DNA from: Roseobacter sp. CCS2
Lineage (GTDB): Bacteria; Pseudomonadota; Alphaproteobacteria; Rhodobacterales; Rhodobacteraceae
Direction: 5' to 3'
NCBI RefSeq assembly: GCF_000169435.1
Contig: NZ_AAYB01000005.1
Coordinates: 62,001 to 126,000, forward strand
Length of the DNA stretch: 64,000 nt
Shown: positions 1 to 8,616 of the stretch, piece after piece
How positions within the stretch are numbered: the first letter of the stretch is position 1
How the letters are laid out: every line of letters starts with the position of its first letter
Program-made: the position numbers and the translations under genes
Notes under the pieces: generated by a model
Told to the model about the DNA's origin: nothing
The model's database searches: none
Seen by the model: the letters and a program-made list of their open reading frames with translations, nothing else

Positions 1-2
1 CG

Positions 3-3000
3 ATGGTGATGATCAACACACCCGGTGCCGGTGGCCTGTCCCATAACACCTTTACCGAATTTGGCGTCGGACCGGGTGGCGCGATCCTGAACAATGTCGA
101 TACCGATACTGCCATGACCAACTTGGGTGGTTTGGTGCATGGTAACAGCAATTTGCGTGGTGGCGCGGCCAACATCATCCTTAATGAGGTCACTTCAAGC
201 AATCCGTCGGTGCTGAACGGGTTTCTTGAGGTCGCAGGCCAGCGTGCTGATGTGATTGTGGCCAACCCTAACGGGATCACCTGCGATGGCTGCGGGTTTA
301 TCAATACCAACCGCGGCACACTGACAACCGGCACACCGACGATCCAGGGCAGCAATCTGACCGGTTTTTCAGTTGATGGCGGTGCTGTGCAGATTGGTAG
401 AGGCGGCCTTGATGCATCTGACACCACAACGTTTGACCTGATTTCGCGCCAGATCACCGTTGCCGGTGCTGTGACTGGCCAGCGTATCCGCGTGGTCGCG
501 GGCCGCAATGACGTGCTTTATGCGACAGGTGAAATAACCGAAAAAGAAGATAACGGGACCACAGTACCCGAACTGGCCATCGATTCCACCGCTTTTGGCG
601 GTATGTTCGCAAACTCCATCACAATCACCTCGACCGAGGATGGTGTGGGCGTGCGCGCCCCGGAAAATATGGCGGCGAATGCCGGTGGTATGACGATTAC
701 AGCCGATGGCCGCTTGGTGATGAACAGCGCCACAGCCAGCCAGAACGTCACGGTCACCAGCACGGACCGGGTTGAGGTGCAGGGCAATGTGGTTGCGCAG
801 ACCGTAGATGTGACCAGTGCCGAAGATCTGGTGTTGCAAGCCAACGCCAAACTGATCGCCGAAAGTGCGGCTATTCTTGCGGTTGGTGGTGATCTGAATG
901 TTGGCACGAACGCCGAGATCGCGGCGAACCGCTTTGATTTTGACGTGGCGGGCGCTTTTCGCGTCGGCAATGGCGCAGATGTTGTCTCGGTTCAGACGGC
1001 TGATATCGACGCAGGCAGCCTGCACAGCTTTGGCACACTGGCGTCGACAGATGGTGCTTTGCTGGTCACCACCAGCCTTGATCTGACCAACGAAGGTCTG
1101 ATGTTCGGTGATACCGGCGTCACGCTGGCTAGCGATGCGTCGATCCTGAATAACGGTGGTAGCATTATTGCCAACGGGAATATCACGATCCGTGGTGAAA
1201 CAAACGCCCGCGCGGCGGCCTTTACCAATCAGTTTGGTGGTGTGGTCGAAACGATTGCAGGCGATATCAGCATTTCCGCAGTCAGCTTTGGTAACCTGCG
1301 CGATGGCCCAATTTTAGCTGATGGCGTGCGGACCGATGGCGACCCTGCGGATGCCGTTTGTGACGGCGATACCTGCTATACAGAGATCAGGAATACGGGT
1401 CAGATCACCTATGATTATGATCCATCCCGGATCATCTCGGCCAGAAATATCACAATCAGTGCGGGTGATGCGGTTAACGCGTTCAGCACGATTTCGGCTT
1501 TTGGGAATATTAATATTGCAGCAAACAGCCTGACGAATGTCGGGCAGAACTATTACCGCGATAACGGTGTTGGCAGCCTTGAATTTATCGGCGCCGATTT
1601 TGGTGTGATCGAAGCAGGCGGGACCATCAATGGCACTACCATTACGGGCTATGTAATCAATGGCGCGGAAACAGCGCTGGCGTCACCGGCAGAGTTGACT
1701 GGTTCTACCAATACTGACATTTCTGACATTGATGTGGATTCCATTGGCAACCCTGATCTGATCGTCGTGAATGTCGATCCTGATGCAGAATTTCTTGTCG
1801 AAACGCGGACAGAGTTTGTCGATCTGGGGCAGTTCCTGTCGTCCGATTACTTTCTCGACATTATCCAGTACGACCCGGATCTGAAGCGCTTTGGCGATGC
1901 CTATGCAGAGGCGTTGTTTATCCGCAAACAATTGCAGGAACTTCTGGGTCAGTTGATCCTGACCACGGGCATTGACGAAAAAGCGCAAATTCAGGCGATG
2001 TATGACAACGCGATCAACGCGTTGGAAAACCTTGACCTGACACCGGGCGTGGCCTTGACCCCAAACCAGATTGGCGCGCTGACAAGCGATATTATCTGGC
2101 TTGAAGAAACGGTTATTGATGGCCAGACAGTGCTGGCGCCCAAGGTTTACCTGGCCAACCCCGAAATCCGCTTTGCCGGTCTAAGCGGGGCAATGATCAC
2201 CGGTCAAAACGTTAACTTCCGGACGGATAACTTTGACAACTCTGGCAGCATCCGGGCCACCGATGAAATCAGCATCGTCGTCAGCGATACCTTCCGGTCC
2301 ACCGGGGGTACGGTATCTGCTGAAAATATCGCCGTCGTTGGCAATAACATCGAAATCGTGACAGACGCACGGACGGTTGTGACCGAACAAGGTATTCGTT
2401 TGGTAAAGCTGCCGGTTAGAAACCCTATGCTTAGCCGCCTTTTGGCAGGCGCAAGCTGGACCGATCGCGAAGACCGCGCACTGCAAACGGCCACTTTCGC
2501 CGCTGGCAGCACCATTGTACTGACCGCCCGCAATGCAATCACAACAGCGGGTGCGCAGATTACGGCAGGTGACAATATCACACTGCTTGCCGGTGGCGAC
2601 ATCACCATCGGTGCTTTGGCGCTGGCGTCTGAGACAGGCAAAACCAGCGGGTCCAACCGCAACCGGATTGAACGTTTCGATCACCTGACCACCAGCCTAA
2701 GCGCTGATGGCGATATTATGATTTTGTCCTCGGGAAATGTGTCTGGTCAGAATGACATCGTTCTGGAAGGCGCAAATGTGACAGCAGGTGGCGATGTCGG
2801 GTTGATCGCGCAGGGTGGCGATCTGATCCTCGCGTCGGTCGCTGACGTGTATTTTCAGGATTATGCACGCAAAAGCGGCGGATTCCTCCGCAAGAAAATC
2901 CGGCGTGAGCAGACACTGAACGTCACAAACCAGACGACATCTATCACCGGTGCGTCCATTACCGGCGTAGCTGACAACAATATTTTGGTCGAAGGCAGCA

Positions 3001-6000
3001 GCTTTACCATTCCGGGCGTTGCGAACACCGATCTGGCACCGGGGCAATTGGCGCTTGTCTCTGTGAATGGCGGAACAGCGTTCACGGCACCAACGGACGT
3101 CCGTGCACGTTCCAGCTATAAAAGTACACGGTACTTGGGTGGGTTGATCACCAACTCGCGCGATAAACGGTCGTTGATTACTGATAGCGTAGGCGCCGTG
3201 GCAGATGCTGCGGGCGATATTGCGATCAACTCTGGCGCTGACCTCACGTTGACCTCTGTTGATTTCACCGCGGGCGGCGAATTTGTGACCAAGGTCACTG
3301 GCACAACCTATCTGCTCGCCGCGATTGATGTGGAATACCACAGTCTGACCGAGCACAAAGACAACGGCGTGATCATGACCGATATCCGGTCAGAGGATCT
3401 GACCGAAAGCGTGACGTTCAACGCGATCGAGGCCGCAGGTGGGGTCAACTTCGATGTGAACTCGCAGATCATATTGGCCGGGGTGCGCAACCCCCTGATT
3501 GACAGCATCCAAACAGGTGGCTGGGTCGCCGACAATGAAGATAGCGGACGGTTCAATATTGCCGATGCGTATCTGGGCGGGTCCGATGAAACCGAAAGCA
3601 CCGAGGACGAAGCCAGCAACGATCCACACTGGCGCGAAGGCGGCGAATGGTCTGAGGAAGGTGAATTCCTTGTGCGGCAAGTCGCATTGCCCACAGGTGA
3701 TGACGGGACTGAATACGCCTACCTCGCGGGCGTTCTTGGCCGCGACAGCACGATCAACAACCCGATTGAGCTGGTCAGCTACAACTTCTACGAAAAGGAA
3801 CAAGCGCTTAGCCCGGCGTTTAAGGCGCTACTGACGATTGCCGTAACGCAAGGGCTGGCCGGGGTAGGCGGGCTGGCCGGGCAGTTGGGGATGGTGAATT
3901 CCGCGACCGCTGCAACAGCAACATCTGCGGCAACCGCGGCGACTGTCACAACCACAGGTCTGGCCGTAAACGCGGCGGCGGCTACCACGATTGTCGGTGT
4001 GCTGGATGGCGCCGTCGCCGGTGACATCGACATGGGCGACATTCTGGGTGAAGCTGCTTTTGCAGGGGTGAGTGCAGGGCTGACGGCTGGTATCGACGGT
4101 GGCGCCTGGCTGGGCGACACCGGCACGAAAAGCTGGATCAACATAAACCCAGCTAATGGCCCGGCCATTTTTTCCACACAAGGCATCTTGGATGCGATGA
4201 CAGATGCGGTTCTGACAGCGGGTCTCAGTAGTGCCGTCTACGACACCGATTTCGCTGATAGCTTCAAAGCAAGCCTGCGAAGCTTTGCCATCAATCAAAC
4301 GACGAGTGCTCTGCAATTTGGTGTGGGTGAGTTGAAAGCCGGGACCGATCTGGTCGATGGTGGCTTTGGCGCGGCCTTGCTACACGGGGCGATTGGGTGT
4401 GCGGCAAACGAAGCCTTTGACGGCGATTGCGGCTCAGGCTTTGCGACCGGGTTCACGACCGAGATTATCGCAGGGCAACTCTCGGCGAATTTCGAAGCCG
4501 ATCCCGGCACGGACGCTGGCGCACAAGAAGCAGCACGACGGGCGTTCGAGCAAAACCGCGCAGAGCTGATCGGGGCGGCCTTGGGCTATCTGACCTCGGG
4601 CGGAAACGCAGTGAACGTCAACCAAGGGGCGTCCGTCGCAAAATCAGCGGTGACGTATAACCGACAGCTTCATATTCAGGAAGCAGAGCTGATTGAAATT
4701 TATGCAGGTGTCTTCGCACAAGAGCAAAACATCAGTCTGGAGGAAGCGACAGCACTTCTTACAGCGGAAACGCTGATTGGCGCATCCGACGATTTCACAC
4801 ATCTGCAAAGCAACGCGGCCGCCCGGGCGTTTTTGAATGGACTGGACCAAGCAGGGCAAGTCGTCGATGGCCAAACCTTGTTTGGTGAGTTGGATAGACA
4901 GTCCGAAGAATACCGCAACTCAACCATCAATATGCGCGATATGGAGCGGACTAATGCGCTGTTGTTCGGGGCTGACATCGCTGCATTCGACCGGGCGCTG
5001 AACCTTAGCGTTGACGATCCGAACTGGGACTATGTAGATCCATTTGCGCCAACATTCTTGGGTGCAGCAGCATCAGGCGCGGGCGCGGATTTAACGCAAT
5101 TCAGAGGCACCTACGCGCGGTCTGAGGCGGAAGGTTTCTTTGAGGCAAACCGCCTTTGGGGCAGTGTCTATGCTGGTATCGGGCAGGGTCTGGAACAGGA
5201 CTATCGCACTGGTTTGATCGACGACACTGATTTTGTCTCAATAGGAGATAGTGCCAGCAGTTTCCGCGATGCAGGTGCTGGCGTCGTGCAGATCAACAAA
5301 CGAAATCTGGGCCGTTTGATACAGGACGGGCACGTTAGCTTGGCTGAGGTGCGCAGTGCCACAGGCGTTCAATTCAATCCTGATGGAACGACAAACGTAT
5401 TCTGGGCCACCCAGCAAGACAATCTACTTGATGCAGCTGTTGTGGGCGCAGTCTCGGCTGGTGCGCTGACCATCCGTATGATGCGGTCGCCGCGCGTTTC
5501 GATGGACGGTCCTGGTGTCACGACAGGTATGCGTGTCGGGAATTCAGAAGTGCCCAGCGGATCTGCAATCGTACGCGATAGCACAGTGCGGTTGGATCAG
5601 AACATCACGACACCAGACGGTCAAACGATCCTAGCCGGGTCAGTGATCACGGAAAGCGGTGGCGCGATCCGGGTGGTAACACCGGGCGGCGTGGTGATTA
5701 CAGGGCGGACGGCCGATCTGATGGGGGCTGCACCGCGGATTGCTACAAATACGGGACCTGTGCGAATTGGTGAGACCACGACTTTTGGTGATAGTACGAG
5801 ACGTGCGGTGGTCGGCGATGGTTTAACTGGGGATCACATGCCATCACGTGCTGCTCTACAATCGCGTGTGGAAGCTGATATTGGTCGACCTCTCACTCAA
5901 GCAGAGGCAACCCAGCTAAGAAATTCAACGGGGTGTGTAATTGTTAGTGGCGGAGGGCATTGTGCCTTATCTAACACTTTCGGCGGTCGCAACACTCCAA

Positions 6001-6191
6001 GCAGAATTTTGAATGATGCAGCTAACCCACGTGCTGCTGCGGATGCTGATTTTGACGCAATGATCCCTGATTTTCAGGCTAGTGGTATGACAAGCGCTCA
6101 AATTAATGCGGCAAGAACACGTCTACATAACCTAAATGGAACTATTATCGATGACATTAACACCCAGTTTGGAACTCAGATTCGCTACTAA
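3..6191 (+). CDS. CdiA/FhaB-like filamentous haemagglutinin with C-terminal toxin domain (5' truncated)
   Basis: Large secreted exoprotein of the two-partner secretion type, probably a contact-dependent inhibition effector. The window begins inside it, so the signal peptide and first part of the TPS domain are missing; the first in-window Met at 3 is not the real start. The TPS hallmarks are visible: NPNG at about residues 88-91, CDGC at 94-97 and FINTNR just after. Long beta-helical haemagglutinin repeats follow to about residue 1250, then an Ala/Thr/Gly-rich stretch and the YNRQLH segment (about 1552) often seen before CT regions. No VENN motif was found. The last ~135 residues (GDHMPSR at about 1943, His1986, then NTFGGRN) look like an unassigned toxin domain, and base composition becomes AT-richer there, as expected for an exchanged tip. 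Any TpsB/CdiB partner must lie upstream of the window. The family is clear; the toxin activity is not. Confidence 0.9.
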   Translation: MVMINTPGAGGLSHNTFTEFGVGPGGAILNNVDTDTAMTNLGGLVHGNSNLRGGAANIILNEVTSSNPSVLNGFLEVAGQRADVIVANPNGITCDGCGFINTNRGTLTTGTPTIQGSNLTGFSVDGGAVQIGRGGLDASDTTTFDLISRQITVAGAVTGQRIRVVAGRNDVLYATGEITEKEDNGTTVPELAIDSTAFGGMFANSITITSTEDGVGVRAPENMAANAGGMTITADGRLVMNSATASQNVTVTSTDRVEVQGNVVAQTVDVTSAEDLVLQANAKLIAESAAILAVGGDLNVGTNAEIAANRFDFDVAGAFRVGNGADVVSVQTADIDAGSLHSFGTLASTDGALLVTTSLDLTNEGLMFGDTGVTLASDASILNNGGSIIANGNITIRGETNARAAAFTNQFGGVVETIAGDISISAVSFGNLRDGPILADGVRTDGDPADAVCDGDTCYTEIRNTGQITYDYDPSRIISARNITISAGDAVNAFSTISAFGNINIAANSLTNVGQNYYRDNGVGSLEFIGADFGVIEAGGTINGTTITGYVINGAETALASPAELTGSTNTDISDIDVDSIGNPDLIVVNVDPDAEFLVETRTEFVDLGQFLSSDYFLDIIQYDPDLKRFGDAYAEALFIRKQLQELLGQLILTTGIDEKAQIQAMYDNAINALENLDLTPGVALTPNQIGALTSDIIWLEETVIDGQTVLAPKVYLANPEIRFAGLSGAMITGQNVNFRTDNFDNSGSIRATDEISIVVSDTFRSTGGTVSAENIAVVGNNIEIVTDARTVVTEQGIRLVKLPVRNPMLSRLLAGASWTDREDRALQTATFAAGSTIVLTARNAITTAGAQITAGDNITLLAGGDITIGALALASETGKTSGSNRNRIERFDHLTTSLSADGDIMILSSGNVSGQNDIVLEGANVTAGGDVGLIAQGGDLILASVADVYFQDYARKSGGFLRKKIRREQTLNVTNQTTSITGASITGVADNNILVEGSSFTIPGVANTDLAPGQLALVSVNGGTAFTAPTDVRARSSYKSTRYLGGLITNSRDKRSLITDSVGAVADAAGDIAINSGADLTLTSVDFTAGGEFVTKVTGTTYLLAAIDVEYHSLTEHKDNGVIMTDIRSEDLTESVTFNAIEAAGGVNFDVNSQIILAGVRNPLIDSIQTGGWVADNEDSGRFNIADAYLGGSDETESTEDEASNDPHWREGGEWSEEGEFLVRQVALPTGDDGTEYAYLAGVLGRDSTINNPIELVSYNFYEKEQALSPAFKALLTIAVTQGLAGVGGLAGQLGMVNSATAATATSAATAATVTTTGLAVNAAAATTIVGVLDGAVAGDIDMGDILGEAAFAGVSAGLTAGIDGGAWLGDTGTKSWININPANGPAIFSTQGILDAMTDAVLTAGLSSAVYDTDFADSFKASLRSFAINQTTSALQFGVGELKAGTDLVDGGFGAALLHGAIGCAANEAFDGDCGSGFATGFTTEIIAGQLSANFEADPGTDAGAQEAARRAFEQNRAELIGAALGYLTSGGNAVNVNQGASVAKSAVTYNRQLHIQEAELIEIYAGVFAQEQNISLEEATALLTAETLIGASDDFTHLQSNAAARAFLNGLDQAGQVVDGQTLFGELDRQSEEYRNSTINMRDMERTNALLFGADIAAFDRALNLSVDDPNWDYVDPFAPTFLGAAASGAGADLTQFRGTYARSEAEGFFEANRLWGSVYAGIGQGLEQDYRTGLIDDTDFVSIGDSASSFRDAGAGVVQINKRNLGRLIQDGHVSLAEVRSATGVQFNPDGTTNVFWATQQDNLLDAAVVGAVSAGALTIRMMRSPRVSMDGPGVTTGMRVGNSEVPSGSAIVRDSTVRLDQNITTPDGQTILAGSVITESGGAIRVVTPGGVVITGRTADLMGAAPRIATNTGPVRIGETTTFGDSTRRAVVGDGLTGDHMPSRAALQSRVEADIGRPLTQAEATQLRNSTGCVIVSGGGHCALSNTFGGRNTPSRILNDAANPRAAADADFDAMIPDFQASGMTSAQINAARTRLHNLNGTIIDDINTQFGTQIRY

Positions 6192-6606
6192 TACTCTCGA
6201 ATTATCTTTGGGGGGAGCTGTTCAAGATTTAGATAAAATGCTGGCTGCACATGTGGTCAGTACACAAGAAGATGTGCCGATGCACAGAACTTATCTTCGA
6301 TTGATCGGAGACGGTGTTGAACTTGTATTTCAAGATAAACGTTTAACCACCGTTTTCCTCTATTTAACGAAAGGTCCGGAGAATTGTGGGATCTTTTCTG
6401 GATCGACTGATACGCTCGACCGTCAAGTGCTGGACAAAGCCGATGAACGAGAGTTTTCGGATGTGCTGGAAGCTAAAGGGTACGAACCTTCCAAACGAAC
6501 GTATCCTTTTTCTGTTGATTGGCTAAATGATGTCATTCGGATCCGACTAGAAAAACGCTCGAGTGATTGTCTAGTGATGATTGATGATGGATCCATAATA
6601 CGGTGA
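6151..6606 (+). CDS. Probable immunity protein for the CdiA-like toxin tip
   Basis: A 151-residue soluble protein with no signal peptide, starting inside the end of the exoprotein gene (41-nt overlap) in another frame. This is the normal place for a cdiI-type immunity gene. I chose ATG 6151 because a weak TGGAA purine stretch precedes it; ATG 6136 is also open, and ATG 6238 would lose a plausible N-terminus (LELRFATNTLELSLGG). I recognise no family. The protein is acidic and mixed alpha/beta in look, and AT-rich like the toxin tip. The immunity role is inferred from position only. Confidence 0.65.
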   Translation: MTLTPSLELRFATNTLELSLGGAVQDLDKMLAAHVVSTQEDVPMHRTYLRLIGDGVELVFQDKRLTTVFLYLTKGPENCGIFSGSTDTLDRQVLDKADEREFSDVLEAKGYEPSKRTYPFSVDWLNDVIRIRLEKRSSDCLVMIDDGSIIR

Positions 6607-6620
6607 TCGAGATTAGGCCC

Positions 6621-7319
6621 ATGATCTATAATCTGATCCGAACATTAAGATTTTTACTGGTCATTGCTTTTGGCGTAGGGCCAGTGTTGGCACCACCTGC
6701 TTTGGCCTTGGATGTTCAATACCGACAACTGAACCAATATCACACCAACCAAGCCAGTGATATTGGCTTTGCGGCACGTGCGCCACCGTTGGCAGCGGCC
6801 AATGTTGCTACCATAGGTGATGTCACTGTCATGCAAGGCGGTTCGTTTGCTTTGTATGGGCAAGAAACGGTAGCGGCACTCTTTGGTTTTGGTGACGAAG
6901 CGTTTGGTGCGATATCGGATTTCAGAAGCCGAACCACAATTACTGATGCGCAAGGCGGAACGGGCACCGTAGCTGTAGCAGAAATCAATGGTCAGCGTTA
7001 TTTCGGTGTTAACTCCACCAATCTCAGTGATGCTGATCGAAACTTAGGTCGTCAGTGGCGGGATCGGTTAGGATTAACACGAGGACAAGATCAAGTTGTG
7101 TTCCACGCAGAAGCACACTCATTGATGCGTGCTTACGAGCGCACCAATGGCAACATGCCATCAAATCTAACACTGTATGTGGACCGAAATTCTTGTGGTG
7201 TGTGTCAAACCTACTTGCCACGTATGGCTGATGAGATGGGCATCACCAATCTGAATCTTAGTTTTTCAAGCGGAAGATCTGGTGTGATCCGAAATGGCAC
7301 TTTTGAGTGGTTGGACTAA
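6621..7319 (+). CDS. Exported free-standing toxin with cytidine-deaminase-like domain
   Basis: A 232-residue protein with an N-terminal signal peptide (hydrophobic core, then a PPALA-type cleavage region near residue 29). A linker follows (FAARAPP...ANVA) that recurs in the toxin gene at 7942. The C-terminal half carries the zinc-deaminase signature: HAE at 162-164 and SCGVC with cysteines 192 and 195, followed by YLPRMADEMGI. This pattern matches bacterial polymorphic-toxin deaminases (SCP1.201/DddA-like or BURPS668_1122-like); I cannot decide the subfamily or whether DNA, RNA or a nucleotide is the target. It directly follows the immunity gene of the CdiA-like protein and lies 1 nt before its own probable immunity gene. 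A GTG start at 6603, overlapping the upstream stop, is possible; ATG 6621 gives the more usual signal peptide. Confidence 0.7.
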   Translation: MIYNLIRTLRFLLVIAFGVGPVLAPPALALDVQYRQLNQYHTNQASDIGFAARAPPLAAANVATIGDVTVMQGGSFALYGQETVAALFGFGDEAFGAISDFRSRTTITDAQGGTGTVAVAEINGQRYFGVNSTNLSDADRNLGRQWRDRLGLTRGQDQVVFHAEAHSLMRAYERTNGNMPSNLTLYVDRNSCGVCQTYLPRMADEMGITNLNLSFSSGRSGVIRNGTFEWLD

Positions 7320-7320
7320 C

Positions 7321-7761
7321 ATGAGCAGATATCATTCCACATTCTACGAACTTGGGCATAAGGACGACTTTTCTGCGAAAGCATGGAAGTCAGCGTTCAG
7401 CAAAGAGAATGAAATCCAGTGGGACAGCGAACAAAGCGGGTCGATCCAGTATTTTGATGATGATGGTGAACAGCACTCATTGATCATCAACTACAAACAA
7501 GGGCATGGCTTGGCGTTCTCATTGGACCGTTACAACAAGGCGAATTTTAGTCGGAACCGCTCAATGCTGAGCGTGGGCCAGCCATCAGAAATAAACAGCT
7601 TTGAGTGTGCTGATAGTGGTGTCACCGTATCACTTGGCAGCTTTGTCCCATTTGAAGCTGCTTGGCCTATTGTCGAACACTTTTTGTGTGAGCCGCATAA
7701 CCTGCCGAACTGCGTGGAATGGATAGACGCCAACAAATTGGATTGGCCGGAAGATTATTGA
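7321..7761 (+). CDS. Imm1-like immunity protein, partner of the deaminase toxin
   Basis: A 146-residue acidic cytoplasmic protein beginning one base after the toxin stop codon (TAA then ATG at 7321), so the two are surely co-translated. The centre (LIINYKQGHGLAF) and C-terminal part (FVPFEAAWPIVEHFL...LPNCVEWID) resemble the Imm1 family, whose members often pair with deaminase toxins. This match is from memory of the family pattern, not a search. An in-frame ATG at 7294 lies inside the toxin gene and is rejected. Function: neutralises the preceding toxin in the producer (inference from gene order plus family look). Confidence 0.65.
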   Translation: MSRYHSTFYELGHKDDFSAKAWKSAFSKENEIQWDSEQSGSIQYFDDDGEQHSLIINYKQGHGLAFSLDRYNKANFSRNRSMLSVGQPSEINSFECADSGVTVSLGSFVPFEAAWPIVEHFLCEPHNLPNCVEWIDANKLDWPEDY

Positions 7762-7929
7762 TCACCGTTCCAACTCTTTAGCGACGTTCATCAGCTCCAG
7801 CTCAATCGTCACACGGTCAACCAAATCTTGGAGTTCTTCGTGTGCATGGTTGAGATTGACGGCATAGCTTTTGCCGAAATGCGGGTTGCCGATGAAGCTG
7901 GCGAGGATGGTTTTTCTGACCGTTATGTG
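7762..7929 (-). pseudogene. Tail fragment of an unknown minus-strand gene, copy 1
   Basis: Read on the minus strand this stretch gives 55 codons ending in ELER-stop, with an in-frame TAG immediately upstream, so only a gene tail is left. Its last 34 residues (YAVNLNHAHEEL... to ELER) align without gaps to the fragment at 9371-9475: 18 of 34 residues identical by eye, with many differences at third codon positions. This suggests both were once coding. The stop codon sits immediately after the immunity gene stop, as in copy 2. The parent family was not recognised. Confidence 0.5.
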
Positions 7930-7941
7930 CTAAACAACCAT

Positions 7942-8616
7942 ATGAGTTTTTTACGTCATATCATTGGCTTGATCGCCGCTTTGATTTTCTCTGCGTTGAG
8001 CGTAGCAGCCATGCCAATGGCACCTGAAGCGACGTCTCAAGCTGAGTTATTCCCACATCAACCAGCTGCTGTAGCTGAACACGCTGATGTTCATTTTGCA
8101 GCACGAGCACCACCAGCAACAGTGGCCAATGTCGCATTCACAGGTGCTGCTGCTGCCGAGCGTGGCAACGGTATTGTCATGTATGGGCATGAACCCCATG
8201 TGACCAGCTTGGGTTTTAGTGTCGGTTTAGATGCTACAAATAGTGGACCCGATGGTATTTGGGATCGAGGGCAGTTTACGCCAATTCAGCGTGGAAATTT
8301 GATTGAAGATCATCTCGCCGTAACGGAATACAGTGGATGGACACGTGTAGGAGCTCAAAATAACGGGTTTTCACCCGCATTTGATTTCAATCAAGGTTCT
8401 ACTTGGGTGAGCTTGAAAACCGTTGATACTGCGGGAACTGGATGGCAGTCTTCAATGCGGTCACATATTGACGAACTTAGAACTTGGACAAGTCTTAACT
8501 CAAACGCTACGAAGGTTTTGGATATAAGGGTTCAATCCGGTGGCGCGGATGTCGCACGTTCGCTTGAAGCATATGGGGCAGCAAGAGGAATAACGGTGAG
8601 GATCAATGAATTCTGA
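7942..8616 (+). CDS. Exported free-standing toxin with PD-(D/E)XK-like nuclease domain
   Basis: A 224-residue protein. I use ATG 7942 because it opens a clean signal peptide (MSFLRHIIGL, hydrophobic to about residue 23); the longer frame from 7828 runs through a gene relic. The FAARAPP...ANVA linker (52-65) and YGHE match the deaminase toxin. The C-terminal domain has RGNLIEDHLA with Glu122, a conserved-looking Asp148 in FDF, and SLKT with Ser157 and Lys159. E...D...SxK is the layout known for CDI DNase toxins of the EC869-o11 type, where a serine replaces the usual acidic residue before the lysine. Nuclease activity is inferred; DNA versus tRNA cannot be told. It overlaps the next gene by 11 nt. 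Confidence 0.65.
   Translation: MSFLRHIIGLIAALIFSALSVAAMPMAPEATSQAELFPHQPAAVAEHADVHFAARAPPATVANVAFTGAAAAERGNGIVMYGHEPHVTSLGFSVGLDATNSGPDGIWDRGQFTPIQRGNLIEDHLAVTEYSGWTRVGAQNNGFSPAFDFNQGSTWVSLKTVDTAGTGWQSSMRSHIDELRTWTSLNSNATKVLDIRVQSGGADVARSLEAYGAARGITVRINEF

Noticed and set aside
7828..7941. Longer start for the nuclease-like toxin
   Set aside because: The extra 38 codons run through the minus-strand gene relic and hide the clean signal peptide that begins at ATG 7942.
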